Assembly: GCA_020639115.1 (NCBI GenBank)
Contig: JACKHG010000020.1
Coordinates: 1-58,283, forward strand
DNA length: 58,283 nt
Origin: Phycisphaerales bacterium
GTDB taxonomy: Bacteria; Planctomycetota; Phycisphaerae; UBA1845
Reading direction: 5' to 3'
Below the pieces are notes generated by a model. That model had not been told where the DNA came from, did not search any database, and saw only the letters and a list, made by a program, of their open reading frames with translations. Shown one piece after another: positions 1 to 8,118 of this stretch. Every line of letters starts with the position of its first letter. Positions within the stretch are counted from its first letter, which is position 1. Position numbers and translations under genes: made by a program.

Positions 1-126
1 ATTGATATAGTCGATCGTGTTGACGTACCACACCCCCAGGTTGTCATCGGTGAGCAACACGGCCGCGGGCTGCGGCCTGGCGCCAAGTTTCTGGAAGGCC
101 TTGGTTGTGCAGCGCAGCACGAGCAT
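1..126 (-). CDS. DUF6933-like protein, 5' part only
   Basis: Only the first 42 codons are in the window; the gene runs off the left edge. The visible start reads MLVLRCTTKAFQKL and later WYVNTIDYIN. This resembles the N-terminus of DUF6933 proteins, which begin with a short RCT-K-L strand followed by a W-A/V-N segment; their function is unknown. The start codon lies 11 bases after the hipA stop on the same strand, so the gene is probably the third member of the hipBA transcript. The family call rests on few residues. Confidence 0.5.
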   Translation of the reverse strand, partial: MLVLRCTTKAFQKLGARPQPAAVLLTDDNLGVWYVNTIDYIN

Positions 127-137
127 GATCGGGGCAC

Positions 138-1367
138 CTACTTCAATGCCGGAAGCGACTTCGCGATTTCCGTGATGGCCGCCGTCGTCACGCCCGCCTG
201 CGCGGCGTGGTCAGACCAGCGCCCCACCGCGGCTCGAACGTCGTCGATGATGGCCGCGACCTCGTTCCTGGACAGGCCGGCTTGCTCGGCCAGGCTAACC
301 ATGTGCGGTCGGCCTGGGTGCTTGCCCTCGCCCGCCAGAGTCATGGTGTGCTCGCCGCCCGGGCCGGCGGTGTAGAGCAGGTCGTAGGCCGGCGTCAGAG
401 TCCAGTCGCCTGTCGTATCATCCAGCCGGAACGCGAAGTTCTTGACGTGGTCGTCGCGGTTGTGGGCCAGCACGTTGAAGACCATCCGGCGGAAGGCGCG
501 CAGCACATCTTGATGATTTCGCGTGAGCAGGCTGGTGGTCTTGAGCAAGTCGGCGTAGTCCGCGGATGGAATGCGGAAATTCGACTGAATCAGGTTCCCG
601 AACGTATGTACGTGATGCCGCCGATTGCCGTCGCGGTCGAACCGTTGAACGCCGAAGAACTTCTGGCCGGTGCGCGTATCGAACAACCGCGTCGGCGGAA
701 TGTCGATACCGGCGTCGCTGGCCATCAGCGAATACGCGAACTCCGTGGCTCCGGCGTCGGCTGAGTCTGTTTCGGCGGCGAACTTGACGATCCAGTGTTC
801 GAAACCGTCCGGCAGGTCTTCCGCGCCGCTGCACACTTCGCCGGTGTCGGGGTTATAGCCCACGAGCACCTTGGGACGCGCACCGCCCGGCGAACCGCCG
901 GCCCGCAGCAGTTCAGGAAGAACCTCGACAGCCGAGCCCGCCAGGATGTCCTGCGCGTGCCGCGCCAGACCGGGCAGGTCGAACACGCTGGTGTCGGCGT
1001 CCATGCGGTCGGCGGGTGGATGATAAGTCAATGCCCCCATGGTCCGGGTCCCAAGCCAGGAGAGCCGATCCAGCGGGCTGATCGCGGCAAGATTCTGGCC
1101 GAGCCAACGGAAGTGGCGATCCATCAGCAGCAGCCCCCACCCGTCGGGCAGCGAGTCGTCGAACAGGCCCGGCAGCGGGCCAAATGCGTGATCGCGATGC
1201 TCGAAGAGTCCCGGCTCGAACGGGAGCTTGAACGGCGAAAGACTCAGACCAGTCGAAAGGAAACCGGCGGCGTATTCGAAGTACACCCGGCCTCGATCCT
1301 CGGCCAACGTGCCGACATGCAACCCATCGTCGGGGCTGCGGACGAAGCGAACCTCGAGCTTCTTCAT
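138..1367 (-). CDS. hipA: HipA-type serine/threonine kinase toxin
   Basis: 409 aa, close to the usual HipA size of about 440. HipA toxins phosphorylate protein targets such as glutamyl-tRNA synthetase and induce dormancy. Visible motifs are the Gly-rich phosphate loop GGSPGGARPK (about 157-166), the VQRFDRD strand (240-246), the catalytic loop AHNRDDHVKN (301-310, catalytic Asp about 306) and the metal-binding segment TPAYDL (325-330). All key residues are present, so the kinase should be active. Its start overlaps the hipB stop by four bases (ATGA), which implies translational coupling to the antitoxin. The DUF6933-like gene follows directly. Confidence 0.93.
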   Translation of the reverse strand: MKKLEVRFVRSPDDGLHVGTLAEDRGRVYFEYAAGFLSTGLSLSPFKLPFEPGLFEHRDHAFGPLPGLFDDSLPDGWGLLLMDRHFRWLGQNLAAISPLDRLSWLGTRTMGALTYHPPADRMDADTSVFDLPGLARHAQDILAGSAVEVLPELLRAGGSPGGARPKVLVGYNPDTGEVCSGAEDLPDGFEHWIVKFAAETDSADAGATEFAYSLMASDAGIDIPPTRLFDTRTGQKFFGVQRFDRDGNRRHHVHTFGNLIQSNFRIPSADYADLLKTTSLLTRNHQDVLRAFRRMVFNVLAHNRDDHVKNFAFRLDDTTGDWTLTPAYDLLYTAGPGGEHTMTLAGEGKHPGRPHMVSLAEQAGLSRNEVAAIIDDVRAAVGRWSDHAAQAGVTTAAITEIAKSLPALK

Positions 1368-1675
1368 CTCCGTCCTCGCTTGCGGGTGGGCTGGGTGGTT
1401 TGCTGTTCGAGCTCAGCAATGCTCTGAGCCGGAGGTGGCTGGAGCAAACGGTCGAACTCATCCAGGCGGGCCAGAGCGTGCGCGACCTTCAGGACCAACT
1501 CCAGCGAGGCTTTCCCGGATCGCTCGAAACGCCGATACGACGCGGCGGTTACACCCGCCCGCTGCGCCAGGGTGTTCTGGGTCCAGCCGCGCAGAAGCCG
1601 AAGGGCTTTGGCGCGCGCGGCCAGAGCCTCAGCCATGTCGGTCGGACCGGTTAGAGACAGTGTCATGGCCCCCAT
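1364..1675 (-). CDS. hipB: HipB-type HTH antitoxin/repressor
   Basis: 103 aa with an XRE-type helix-turn-helix at about residues 20-75 (LRLLRGWTQNTLAQRAGVTAASYRRFE), followed by a basic tail ending RKRGRR. HipB proteins bind operator DNA and neutralise the HipA partner, which overlaps it by four bases downstream. The first ATG lies 7 nt after a good -10 box, so the message may be leaderless. An alternative ATG three codons later has a GGGG stretch just before it. A 24-base perfect palindrome upstream is the likely autoregulatory site. Confidence 0.88.
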   Translation of the reverse strand: MGAMTLSLTGPTDMAEALAARAKALRLLRGWTQNTLAQRAGVTAASYRRFERSGKASLELVLKVAHALARLDEFDRLLQPPPAQSIAELEQQTTQPTRKRGRR

Positions 1676-1681
1676 AACGCC

Positions 1682-1724
1682 ATCGTACCAGACTCATCAA
1701 ATATCGTCAATATATTGACGATAT
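1682..1724 (-). promoter_or_regulatory. hipBA promoter with palindromic operator
   Basis: Reading leftward, TTGACG (1710-1705) and TACGAT (1687-1682) form a -35/-10 pair with 17-base spacing, placing the transcription start at about the hipB ATG (1675). A perfect 24-base palindrome (1701-1724, half site ATATCGTCAATA) covers the -35 box, as expected for a HipB operator. The surrounding 1690-1760 is strikingly AT-rich for this genome and holds a second small palindrome TTATCGATAA (1742-1751). No experimental support; this is motif reading. Confidence 0.65.
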
Positions 1725-1827
1725 ATGTATAATTGTGATCTTTATCGATAATATTTAATCGTTTAATGGGCGGCTCCCAGGACGATGTATTCGGACCGGA
1801 CCGTTCTCCAGATGGCGAGCCCGATCC

Positions 1828-2212
1828 GTGGCGGCTACTGATCCCGCCCCGCCGGTGGCGCCGTTGACCACCGTCGAGTACGCGACACTCCTGATCAGGC
1901 TGGAGCGGTACGACGCGGCGGACCGCGTACTTCAATCCGCCGTGGCTCGCGCTCAGCGCGTCGGCGATCCGTTGGGCGAATCCCGGCTGCTGTGGATGCA
2001 GGGTGAACTGTACGAGATTGCCGGCGCGACGCCCGCGGAGTGTCTCATGGCGGACCGGAACCATGACGGCAACGTTGACCTCGCGGACTTCGCCTGGCTC
2101 CAGACGATCTGCGCGCCTTGTGGGACTGGCAACGGATGCGTCGAGCCCGGCGCAGCGGCAGCGCGCTGCAATCCTCTGGCAGTCTCCGAGCTCTTTGGCG
2201 CGTCTGAGTGCT
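1828..2212 (+). other. possible gene fragment with EF-hand/dockerin-like end
   Basis: Between hipB and the next gene (1676-2212) there is no complete gene, but a plus-strand frame here reads like real protein: a TPR-like helix (EYATLLIRLERYDAADRVLQSAV), then DRNHDGNVDLADFAWLQ, the Ca-binding dockerin-type loop common at the C-terminus of planctomycete secreted proteins. I see no signal peptide or ribosome site. The frame stays open to 2547 antisense to the neighbouring gene, where it becomes Arg-rich shadow. It is probably the remnant of a larger secreted-protein gene, or an unusual short gene. Confidence 0.3.
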
Positions 2213-3925
2213 TCATTCGTCGTCGTGGGCGGACGCGCTCGCGGTGGCGAGCAGTCTGCGGATGCCGGGGGCGTCGGCGGCGATGCGGGACGCGCGGAAG
2301 AGGCCACCGGGGCCGCCTGGGGGATGCGGCGGGCGTTTGCCGGGGCCGCGGTCGGCGCGGCGTCCGCGGGGCGGTCCGCCTGAATCACGATCGGCAGAGC
2401 CACGATCGGCAGAGCCACGATCGGCAGTCCCGCGATGGGCGGGCCCGCGATCGCCGAATCGGCGGTTGCCGGGCCCGCGGTCAGGCCGGCGGCGGGCGGA
2501 TGCGAAGGCGTTGGTGTAATCCCAGACGATTTTGCCGGCCGCCGTGACCTCGAAGATGCGGCTCTGTTCGCCGGAGCAGATCAGCGTGTTGCCGTTGGCG
2601 AGGCGTTCGGCGCCGGAGATGTGGCTGGAGAAGAACTCCTCCGGTTGGGTGGCCTTGTATTCCCAAGCGGGCTCAGCCGGTTCGAAGGGCTTGCCCGCCT
2701 CGAGGCGATAATTGCCGCGGGCGTCGACAGGCGGAGCGATCTCAACGATGGATGAATATTGTGCGCCGCCGGGCCGGTGCGTGCCGTTGTTGAAGACCAG
2801 CAGATGGCCCGCGCCCGGTGTGCCCGTGGGAATCCAGCGGGCGTCGTGCTGGGCGAAAAGCTGCTGATCTCCCGCGGCGCCGCGGCTGTACGCCCGGGGA
2901 TTCCCCCAGCGGTAGAGCAGGTCGCCGCCGTGGCCCGAGCGTCCGCCAGTGTGACCAGCCGCCTCCGCCGTGGTCGTGCTGTGGTCGATGATCCAGATCT
3001 CGTTGAAGTTGTGGATACTGAGCGCAATCTGATCGAGCTCGGCGTTGTAGGCGACGGCATTCGTGTGGGCCCAGTCAGCCCCACCCCCAGGGCCGCCGCG
3101 GTGCCGGGCGCGACGATCACGGCCATTGGCACCGTTGCCGCGACCGCGACCGCCGGCGTTATCGTCCGCATCGTCGTCACCGCCGCCGACGTAGCCGAGG
3201 GAACGCAGGCGCTCGAGTTCCGCGGGCGTTTCGCGCGGCGCGCGGCGCTGGAAGTTGATGTGAATCAACTCGGGATGATCCTCCAACGCGTTGTAGTTCG
3301 CCTTGCTTTCGTCGTATTCCTGGATGAGGTGATCCCACATGTGCCATGCCCAGACGATCTCACCGCCGGATGCGCCGTGGGGCGCGACTTCGATGACGGT
3401 GTCGGGCCAGATCTCGTCGCCGGGCAGCAGCGCGGGATCGCCGCCCGCGGCCTTGTAGTCGGCTGACGTTTTCTTTTCCCAGGCGATAAGCAGCACGTGA
3501 CCGTTGGGGAGCGGCTCGACGTCGTGATGCTGGCAGTGGTCCGCGTCGGCGTAGACAAAGGACCAGAGCACGGTGCTGTCGGGCGCGAGCCGTTCAATGC
3601 GTCCGCCGATGCCGCCGCCCTCGAAGCTGCGGTTGCGCGGTTCGCGGGCGGTGCGGAGGAGCGTGCCGTCGTCGAGCAGGTAGACGGACTGCCCGGGCTC
3701 GTACTGGCTGGTCCAGGTGTGCACGAGTTTGCCCGCGTTGTCGATGAGGTAGGTCTTCGTGTCAGCCAGCGGCGCAAAGAGCGTGTAGCCGGCATAGGCC
3801 TGAGGTGTGGAGCGTGCCAGACCACGGCGGGCGGAGGACGGCGACGCGTCGCGGGCTGTGGCTGCGGTGAAGGTGATCAGGCAGGCCATCAGCGCCGCCA
3901 GTCCGAGTCCGATTCGCCATTTCAT
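2213..3925 (-). CDS. secreted arylsulfotransferase-like (ASST) protein
   Basis: 570 aa. A signal peptide (MKWRIGLGLAALMACLITFTAATA) is followed by repeated beta-propeller blades typical of the arylsulfotransferase/ASST family, for example YLIDNAGKLVHTW, HDVEPLPNGHVLLIAW, HTNAVAYNAELDQIALS and AERLANGNTLICSG. Family members move sulfuryl groups between phenols, but many planctomycete copies are uncharacterised; substrate and activity are unknown. Two parts look inserted or expanded: an Asp/Gly/Arg-rich stretch at about 250-285, and a final ~85 residues rich in Asp-Arg-Gly encoded partly by tandem 15-base repeats (2386-2430). The tail may be a linker, or read-through after loss of the original stop. 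Confidence 0.7.
   Translation of the reverse strand: MKWRIGLGLAALMACLITFTAATARDASPSSARRGLARSTPQAYAGYTLFAPLADTKTYLIDNAGKLVHTWTSQYEPGQSVYLLDDGTLLRTAREPRNRSFEGGGIGGRIERLAPDSTVLWSFVYADADHCQHHDVEPLPNGHVLLIAWEKKTSADYKAAGGDPALLPGDEIWPDTVIEVAPHGASGGEIVWAWHMWDHLIQEYDESKANYNALEDHPELIHINFQRRAPRETPAELERLRSLGYVGGGDDDADDNAGGRGRGNGANGRDRRARHRGGPGGGADWAHTNAVAYNAELDQIALSIHNFNEIWIIDHSTTTAEAAGHTGGRSGHGGDLLYRWGNPRAYSRGAAGDQQLFAQHDARWIPTGTPGAGHLLVFNNGTHRPGGAQYSSIVEIAPPVDARGNYRLEAGKPFEPAEPAWEYKATQPEEFFSSHISGAERLANGNTLICSGEQSRIFEVTAAGKIVWDYTNAFASARRRPDRGPGNRRFGDRGPAHRGTADRGSADRGSADRDSGGPPRGRRADRGPGKRPPHPPGGPGGLFRASRIAADAPGIRRLLATASASAHDDE
2386..2430. repeat. 3 x 15-bp tandem repeat inside coding sequence
   Basis: Three adjacent copies of CACGATCGGCAGAGC (the last ends AGTCC). 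They lie in the low-complexity 3' end of the arylsulfotransferase-like gene and encode a repeating Asp-Arg-Gly-Ser-Ala unit. Repeat length is a multiple of three, so copy-number changes would not shift the frame. Confidence 0.85.
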
Positions 3926-4186
3926 GGTGCGTATTCCCCAAGCGAGTTCTGTTTGCAGGCAGCGTCGATATTGCGATTGTCGCTACGATCGATCGCCGCG
4001 TCGCCGCTGCGAAATGGTCGCAAGCGGTTCAATGCTTTTCTGTGCATAACTCCGCGCGGACGGCATCATTGCGAAAGATTCTGAGGCGGGAAAGATGAAT
4101 GGAGCGTGAAAACGGGCTTTCGACGTGCGCCACCGGGCTTCTTGCGGAAAAACGGCCCGATTGCGAGGTCCGCGGCGGGCAGCTCG

Positions 4187-5587
4187 TTACGCGAGCGTGA
4201 ACTCGAACCCGGGCGGAGGGATCTGCACGTCGCGGAAGCCCATCTCGAGCAGGCTGGTCGAGAGCGCGCCCGACTGGTCGAGTTCGCCGTGGACGAGGAA
4301 GCAGGTCTTGTTGTCGGCTGCCCGGGGGGCGAGATGGCGGCGGAGTTCGTTGGCGTCGGCGTGCGAGCTGAAGCCGTTGAGGACGACGACCTCGGCCTTG
4401 AGCGGGTAGTGCTGGCCGTAGATCTTCACCTTGTCGACGTGCTCCACGATGCGGCGGCCCAGGGTGTGGGCTGCCTGGTAGCCGACGATGAGGATCGTGT
4501 TACGCGGGTGGCGGACGTTGTGCTTCAGGTGGTGCAGGATGCGGCCGGCCTCGCACATGCCGCTCGCGGCGATGATGATGCACGGCCGCCGGCGCTGGTT
4601 GATCAGCTTGGAGTCAGCCGCTTCGCGCACGAAGTGGACGTTGGGGCCGCTGAGCAGGTGACCGACCTCGAAGAGGAACGTGCGCGCGTCGCGATCGAAG
4701 CACTCCGGGTGCAACTTGAAGACGTCCGTGGCGTTGATGGCCAACGGCGAATCGACGTAGACGGGCAGGGTCTTGATCTCGCCGCTGCGGAAGAGGTGGT
4801 TGAGGTTGTAGAGCAGCGTCTGCGTGCGGCCGACGCTGAACGCGGGAATGACCAGCTTGCCCTTGCGCTCGACCGTGCGGTTGACGACCTCGCGGAGGCG
4901 GCCCTGCATGTCCTGCACCGGCGGCGACGTGCGGCCGCCGTAGGTGGATTCGCTGATGATGTAGTCGCAGGGCGGGATGGCCTTGGGGTCGCGGAGAATC
5001 GGCACGCCCCACCGGCCGACGTCGCCGGTGAAGAAGAGGCGGACGGTGCGTCCGGGCGGCTCGTCGATCTCGAGCAGGATGCCGGACGAGCCGAGCATAT
5101 GCCCGGCCTCGATGAACATGCCGCGCACGCCGGGCAGGACGGGGAACATGCGGTCGTAGGCGTGCCCGCTGGTGAAGCGCATCGTCTCCGTGGCGTCGGC
5201 GGGCTCATAGAACGGTTCGATGGGGTCTTCGCCGTTGCGCTTGCGCTTCTTGTTGAGGTACTTGGCGTCTTCCGCCTGGATGTGGGCGGAGTCCTGGAGC
5301 AGGACAGCCGCCAGATCGCGTGTGGCGGAGGTGCAGTGGATCGTCCCGGAGAACCCGCCGCGCACGAGGCGGGGCAGGCGGCCGCTGTGGTCGATGTGGG
5401 CGTGGGATAGAAGGACCGCCTTGATGTCCCGCGGGTCACACGGGAAGGAGCGGTTTTTCGCCCGGCTCTCCGAGCGGCGGCCCTGGTACAGGCCGCAATC
5501 GAGGGAGATGAGCCCCGCCCGGGTCTCGACCAGGTGCATGGAGCCGGTGACTTCTTGTGCTGCGCCGTGAAATATCAGGCGGGCCAT
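4187..5587 (-). CDS. beta-CASP metallo-beta-lactamase-fold RNase
   Basis: 466 aa from the start at 5587, which gives the usual family N-terminus MARLIFHGAAQEVTGS; earlier in-frame starts add a non-conserved leader. The zinc motif SHAHIDHSG (61-69), a second ligand in EAGHMLGS, the Asp in FTGDVG, and the beta-CASP signatures GKLVIPAFSVGRTQ, IIIAASGMCEAGR and GFSSHAD are all present. This matches the YsxB/CPSF73-like group of RNA-processing exo/endonucleases (KOG1137/COG1236) that act in the cytoplasm. It is transcribed away from the ferredoxin gene across a 401-base spacer. Which RNA it processes cannot be told. Confidence 0.88.
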   Translation of the reverse strand: MARLIFHGAAQEVTGSMHLVETRAGLISLDCGLYQGRRSESRAKNRSFPCDPRDIKAVLLSHAHIDHSGRLPRLVRGGFSGTIHCTSATRDLAAVLLQDSAHIQAEDAKYLNKKRKRNGEDPIEPFYEPADATETMRFTSGHAYDRMFPVLPGVRGMFIEAGHMLGSSGILLEIDEPPGRTVRLFFTGDVGRWGVPILRDPKAIPPCDYIISESTYGGRTSPPVQDMQGRLREVVNRTVERKGKLVIPAFSVGRTQTLLYNLNHLFRSGEIKTLPVYVDSPLAINATDVFKLHPECFDRDARTFLFEVGHLLSGPNVHFVREAADSKLINQRRRPCIIIAASGMCEAGRILHHLKHNVRHPRNTILIVGYQAAHTLGRRIVEHVDKVKIYGQHYPLKAEVVVLNGFSSHADANELRRHLAPRAADNKTCFLVHGELDQSGALSTSLLEMGFRDVQIPPPGFEFTLA

Positions 5588-5988
5588 GAGGCGTGCTCTC
5601 AAGGATGCCATGCCGCGATCGTCGAAGCCGCACTGTAGGCCGCGCCGTGCGCCGGTGCAAGGCAAGTTCTGCGGCGGTCAGATATCAGCAATACTTTATC
5701 TTCACTATTTTCGACTTGGGCAACATATCACGTCGGTTGCGTGGTTTTACGCAGACACCCGGGCAGGACGGGGCTGACGGCGGGGAGCCCGCTGTGCCAA
5801 GAGGTCCAAAGGCCGATAGGCACCGGTCAAGCTCGGCGGTCGAGGCCCGCGTAATCGGCCTTGAGCGGATGTCACGGCGGCGGCGCGCGATGTTGCATAA
5901 AAGTCACCACAGGCGCCGCGATTTGGCGCGCGGATTGCTTATTGGCTGGTTGGATCACTTCCGCGTTCGATCAAGGGATGTCGACGCT
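5588..5988. promoter_or_regulatory. 401-bp divergent intergenic region
   Basis: This separates the beta-CASP nuclease (leftward) from the oxidoreductase operon (rightward). An AT-rich island at 5680-5740 holds a leftward promoter candidate, TTGCCC (5723-5718) and GATAAA (5700-5695) with 17-base spacing. For the operon, the only support is AAGGGA (5973-5978), ten bases before the ferredoxin ATG. The ferredoxin frame is open upstream to 5593 but that stretch has no conserved character. No hairpin or riboswitch was recognised. Confidence 0.35.
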
Positions 5989-6228
5989 ATGGATTTATGT
6001 CAGATCAACGAACGGATCTGCAAGGGCTGCGAATTGTGCGTGAAGTTTTGTCCCCGGGAAGCGCTGGCGATGTCCGAGGGTCGTAACCGCGCCGGATTTC
6101 ATCCGGCGGTCCTCGCCCATCCCGAGCTGTGTACCGGGTGCGGTCTCTGCGCCGAGATGTGTCCCGAAGCAGGTATCACCATCTACCGGAGGCAAAAGGC
6201 CCGTGCAAGCGAAGCGAAGACTGGTTAA
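5989..6228 (+). CDS. 2 x [4Fe-4S] ferredoxin subunit of 2-oxoacid oxidoreductase
   Basis: 79 aa with two cluster motifs, CKGCELCVKFCP (about 11-22) and CTGCGLCAEMCP, each the CxxCxxCxxxCP pattern of bacterial-type ferredoxins. It is the delta (electron-carrying) subunit: it opens the operon and overlaps the alpha-subunit gene by 26 bases. The start was chosen because MDLCQINERICKGC matches the short leader of such subunits and has AAGGGA upstream. It relays electrons from thiamine-diphosphate catalysis to free ferredoxin. Confidence 0.85.
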   Translation: MDLCQINERICKGCELCVKFCPREALAMSEGRNRAGFHPAVLAHPELCTGCGLCAEMCPEAGITIYRRQKARASEAKTG

Positions 6229-7261
6229 GGGCAACGAGGCGATTGCGCTCGGTGCCGTGGCCGGCGGGTGCGACGCCTTCTTTGGATATCCCATAACACC
6301 GCAGAACGAGGTACCGGAGATCCTGTCGCAGGAGATGCCGCGGCACGGCCGCGTTTTCCTGCAGGCGGAGAGCGAGGTGGCCTCGATCAACATGGTGTAC
6401 GGGGCGGCGGCGGCCGGCATGCGCGCGATGTCGTCGAGCAGTTCGCCGGGCATCAGCCTGATGATGGAAGGCATGAGTTACATCGCCGGCGCGGAGCTGC
6501 CGTGCCTGGTGGTGAACGTCATGCGCGGCGGGCCCGGGCTGGGCAGCATCACGCCGTCGCAGGCCGACTACTTCCAGGCGTGCAAGGGCGGCGGCCACGG
6601 CGACTACCGCTGTTTCGTGATGGCGCCGTGGAACGTGCAGGAGATGTACTCGTTTCCCGGCATCGCGTTCGAGATGGCCGATCGCTACCGCAACCCGGCG
6701 ATGATTCTCGCGGACGGCGTCCTGGGGCAGATGATGGAGCCCGCGGCGATCCCGGACGAGTTGCCCGTGGTGACGCGTCCGGACAAGCCGTGGGCGACGA
6801 ACGGGCGCAACGGGCGCGGGCAGAAGAACGTGGCCAACTCGCTGGTGATCGACCCGTACGAGCTGCGCGACCACAACCGCAAGCTGCAGGCGAAGTACGC
6901 GGCGATGCAGGCGGAGTGCAAGTGGGACACGCGGCTCGTCGAGGACGCGGAAATCCTCGTCGTGGCGTACGGCATCGCCGCGCGGCTGGCGTACAGCGCG
7001 TGCAAGCTCGCCCGCAAGCGCGGCATCCGCGCCGGACTGTTCCGGCCGATCACGCTGTTCCCGTTCCCGACCCAGCCGCTGGTGGAGACCGCGGATGGGG
7101 CCAAGTCGGTGCTCGCGGTCGAGCTTTCCAGCGGACAGATGGTGGAGGATGTGCGGTTGGCGATCAACGGGCGGTTGCCCGTGACGCTCTACGGTGAGAT
7201 GGGCGGGGTGATTCCCTCGCCGTCCGAAGTTTGCGACCGAATCGTGGAGGCAGCGAAATGA
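6203..7261 (+). CDS. 2-oxoacid:ferredoxin oxidoreductase alpha subunit (VorB/KorA type)
   Basis: 352 aa. The N-terminal pyrimidine-binding fold shows KGNEAIALGAVAGGCDAFFGYPITPQNE and FLQAESEVASINMVYGAAAAG (the conserved Glu that activates thiamine diphosphate). The C-terminal transketolase-C-like domain has VAYGIAARLAYSACKLARKRGIRAGLFRPITLFPFP. It matches the VorB group (3-methyl-2-oxobutanoate dehydrogenase) and also KorA, so substrate could be branched-chain 2-oxoacids or 2-oxoglutarate. The start is GTG with GGAGG ten bases upstream, inside the ferredoxin gene; its stop overlaps the next start (ATGA). Confidence 0.9.
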   Translation: MQAKRRLVKGNEAIALGAVAGGCDAFFGYPITPQNEVPEILSQEMPRHGRVFLQAESEVASINMVYGAAAAGMRAMSSSSSPGISLMMEGMSYIAGAELPCLVVNVMRGGPGLGSITPSQADYFQACKGGGHGDYRCFVMAPWNVQEMYSFPGIAFEMADRYRNPAMILADGVLGQMMEPAAIPDELPVVTRPDKPWATNGRNGRGQKNVANSLVIDPYELRDHNRKLQAKYAAMQAECKWDTRLVEDAEILVVAYGIAARLAYSACKLARKRGIRAGLFRPITLFPFPTQPLVETADGAKSVLAVELSSGQMVEDVRLAINGRLPVTLYGEMGGVIPSPSEVCDRIVEAAK

Positions 7262-8055
7262 GCACGGTGATCGAACCCTCCAAAGCGCAGCTTCCCGACG
7301 GCATGCAGTGCGTTTTCGAGCGTCCGCGCGCCATGAGCGAAAAGCCCATGCACTACTGCCCGGGCTGTTCGCACGGCACGTACCACCGGCTGGTGGGCGA
7401 GATGATCGACGAGTTCGACCTGCTCAGCAAGACGGTCGGCGTGTGCCCGGTGGGTTGCGCGGTCTTCGCGTACGAGTACTTCGAGTTCGACATGGTGGAG
7501 GCGAGCCACGGGCGGGCCCCCGCGGTGGCGACGGGCGTGAAGCGCTGCCTGCCGGACCGCTTCGTGTTCACCTACCAGGGCGACGGCGACCTGGCGTCGA
7601 TCGGCATGGCCGAGACGATTCACGCAGCCGCCCGGGGCGAGAACATCACGGTGTTCTTCGTGAACAACGGGATTTTCGGCATGACCGGCGGGCAGATGGC
7701 GCCGACCTCGCTGGTCGGGCAGAAAACGACGACGTCGCAGAAGGGCCGCGACGCCGCGTGGACGGGTCAGCCGATCAAGGTGTGCGAGCTGCTCTCGAGC
7801 CTTGACGGCGTCGGCTACCTGGCCCGGGTGCCGCTGACCTCACCCAAGAACATCAAGACGTGCCGCAAGTACATGCGCAACGCGGTGCGCTGCCAGCTCG
7901 AGGGTCGCGGTTTCGCACTGGTCGAGGCGCTCTCGCCCTGCCCGGTGCAGTGGGGCATGACGCCCGGGGCGGCGCTGGACTACATCGACGACAAGGTCGT
8001 GAAGGTTTTCCCGCCGGGCGAATTCGTCAACAAGCTCGACGATGCCGGGAAGTAA
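7258..8055 (+). CDS. 2-oxoacid:ferredoxin oxidoreductase beta subunit (thiamine-diphosphate-binding)
   Basis: 265 aa. It carries YCPGCSHGTYHRLVGE at the N-terminus and the thiamine-diphosphate motif QGDGDLASIGMAETIHAAARGENITVFFVNNGIFGMTGGQMAPTS, whose GDG...NN spacing binds Mg-ThDP. This is the KorB/VorA-type beta subunit that decarboxylates the 2-oxoacid and hands the acyl group to CoA with the alpha and gamma subunits. The ATG at 7258 overlaps the alpha stop by four bases, giving a coupled start; an upstream in-frame start would lie inside alpha and adds nothing conserved. Confidence 0.9.
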   Translation: MSTVIEPSKAQLPDGMQCVFERPRAMSEKPMHYCPGCSHGTYHRLVGEMIDEFDLLSKTVGVCPVGCAVFAYEYFEFDMVEASHGRAPAVATGVKRCLPDRFVFTYQGDGDLASIGMAETIHAAARGENITVFFVNNGIFGMTGGQMAPTSLVGQKTTTSQKGRDAAWTGQPIKVCELLSSLDGVGYLARVPLTSPKNIKTCRKYMRNAVRCQLEGRGFALVEALSPCPVQWGMTPGAALDYIDDKVVKVFPPGEFVNKLDDAGK

Positions 8056-8118
8056 CGTGGTGCGCCGGGGACTCAAGAGCGGCTGATGCGGCGAAAGCCG
8101 AACACGGGCAGGTGACCG

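Noticed and set aside
1766..1867. 33-codon frame next to the hipB operator.
   Set aside because: No ribosome site or similarity; it overlaps the operator flank and is likely chance.
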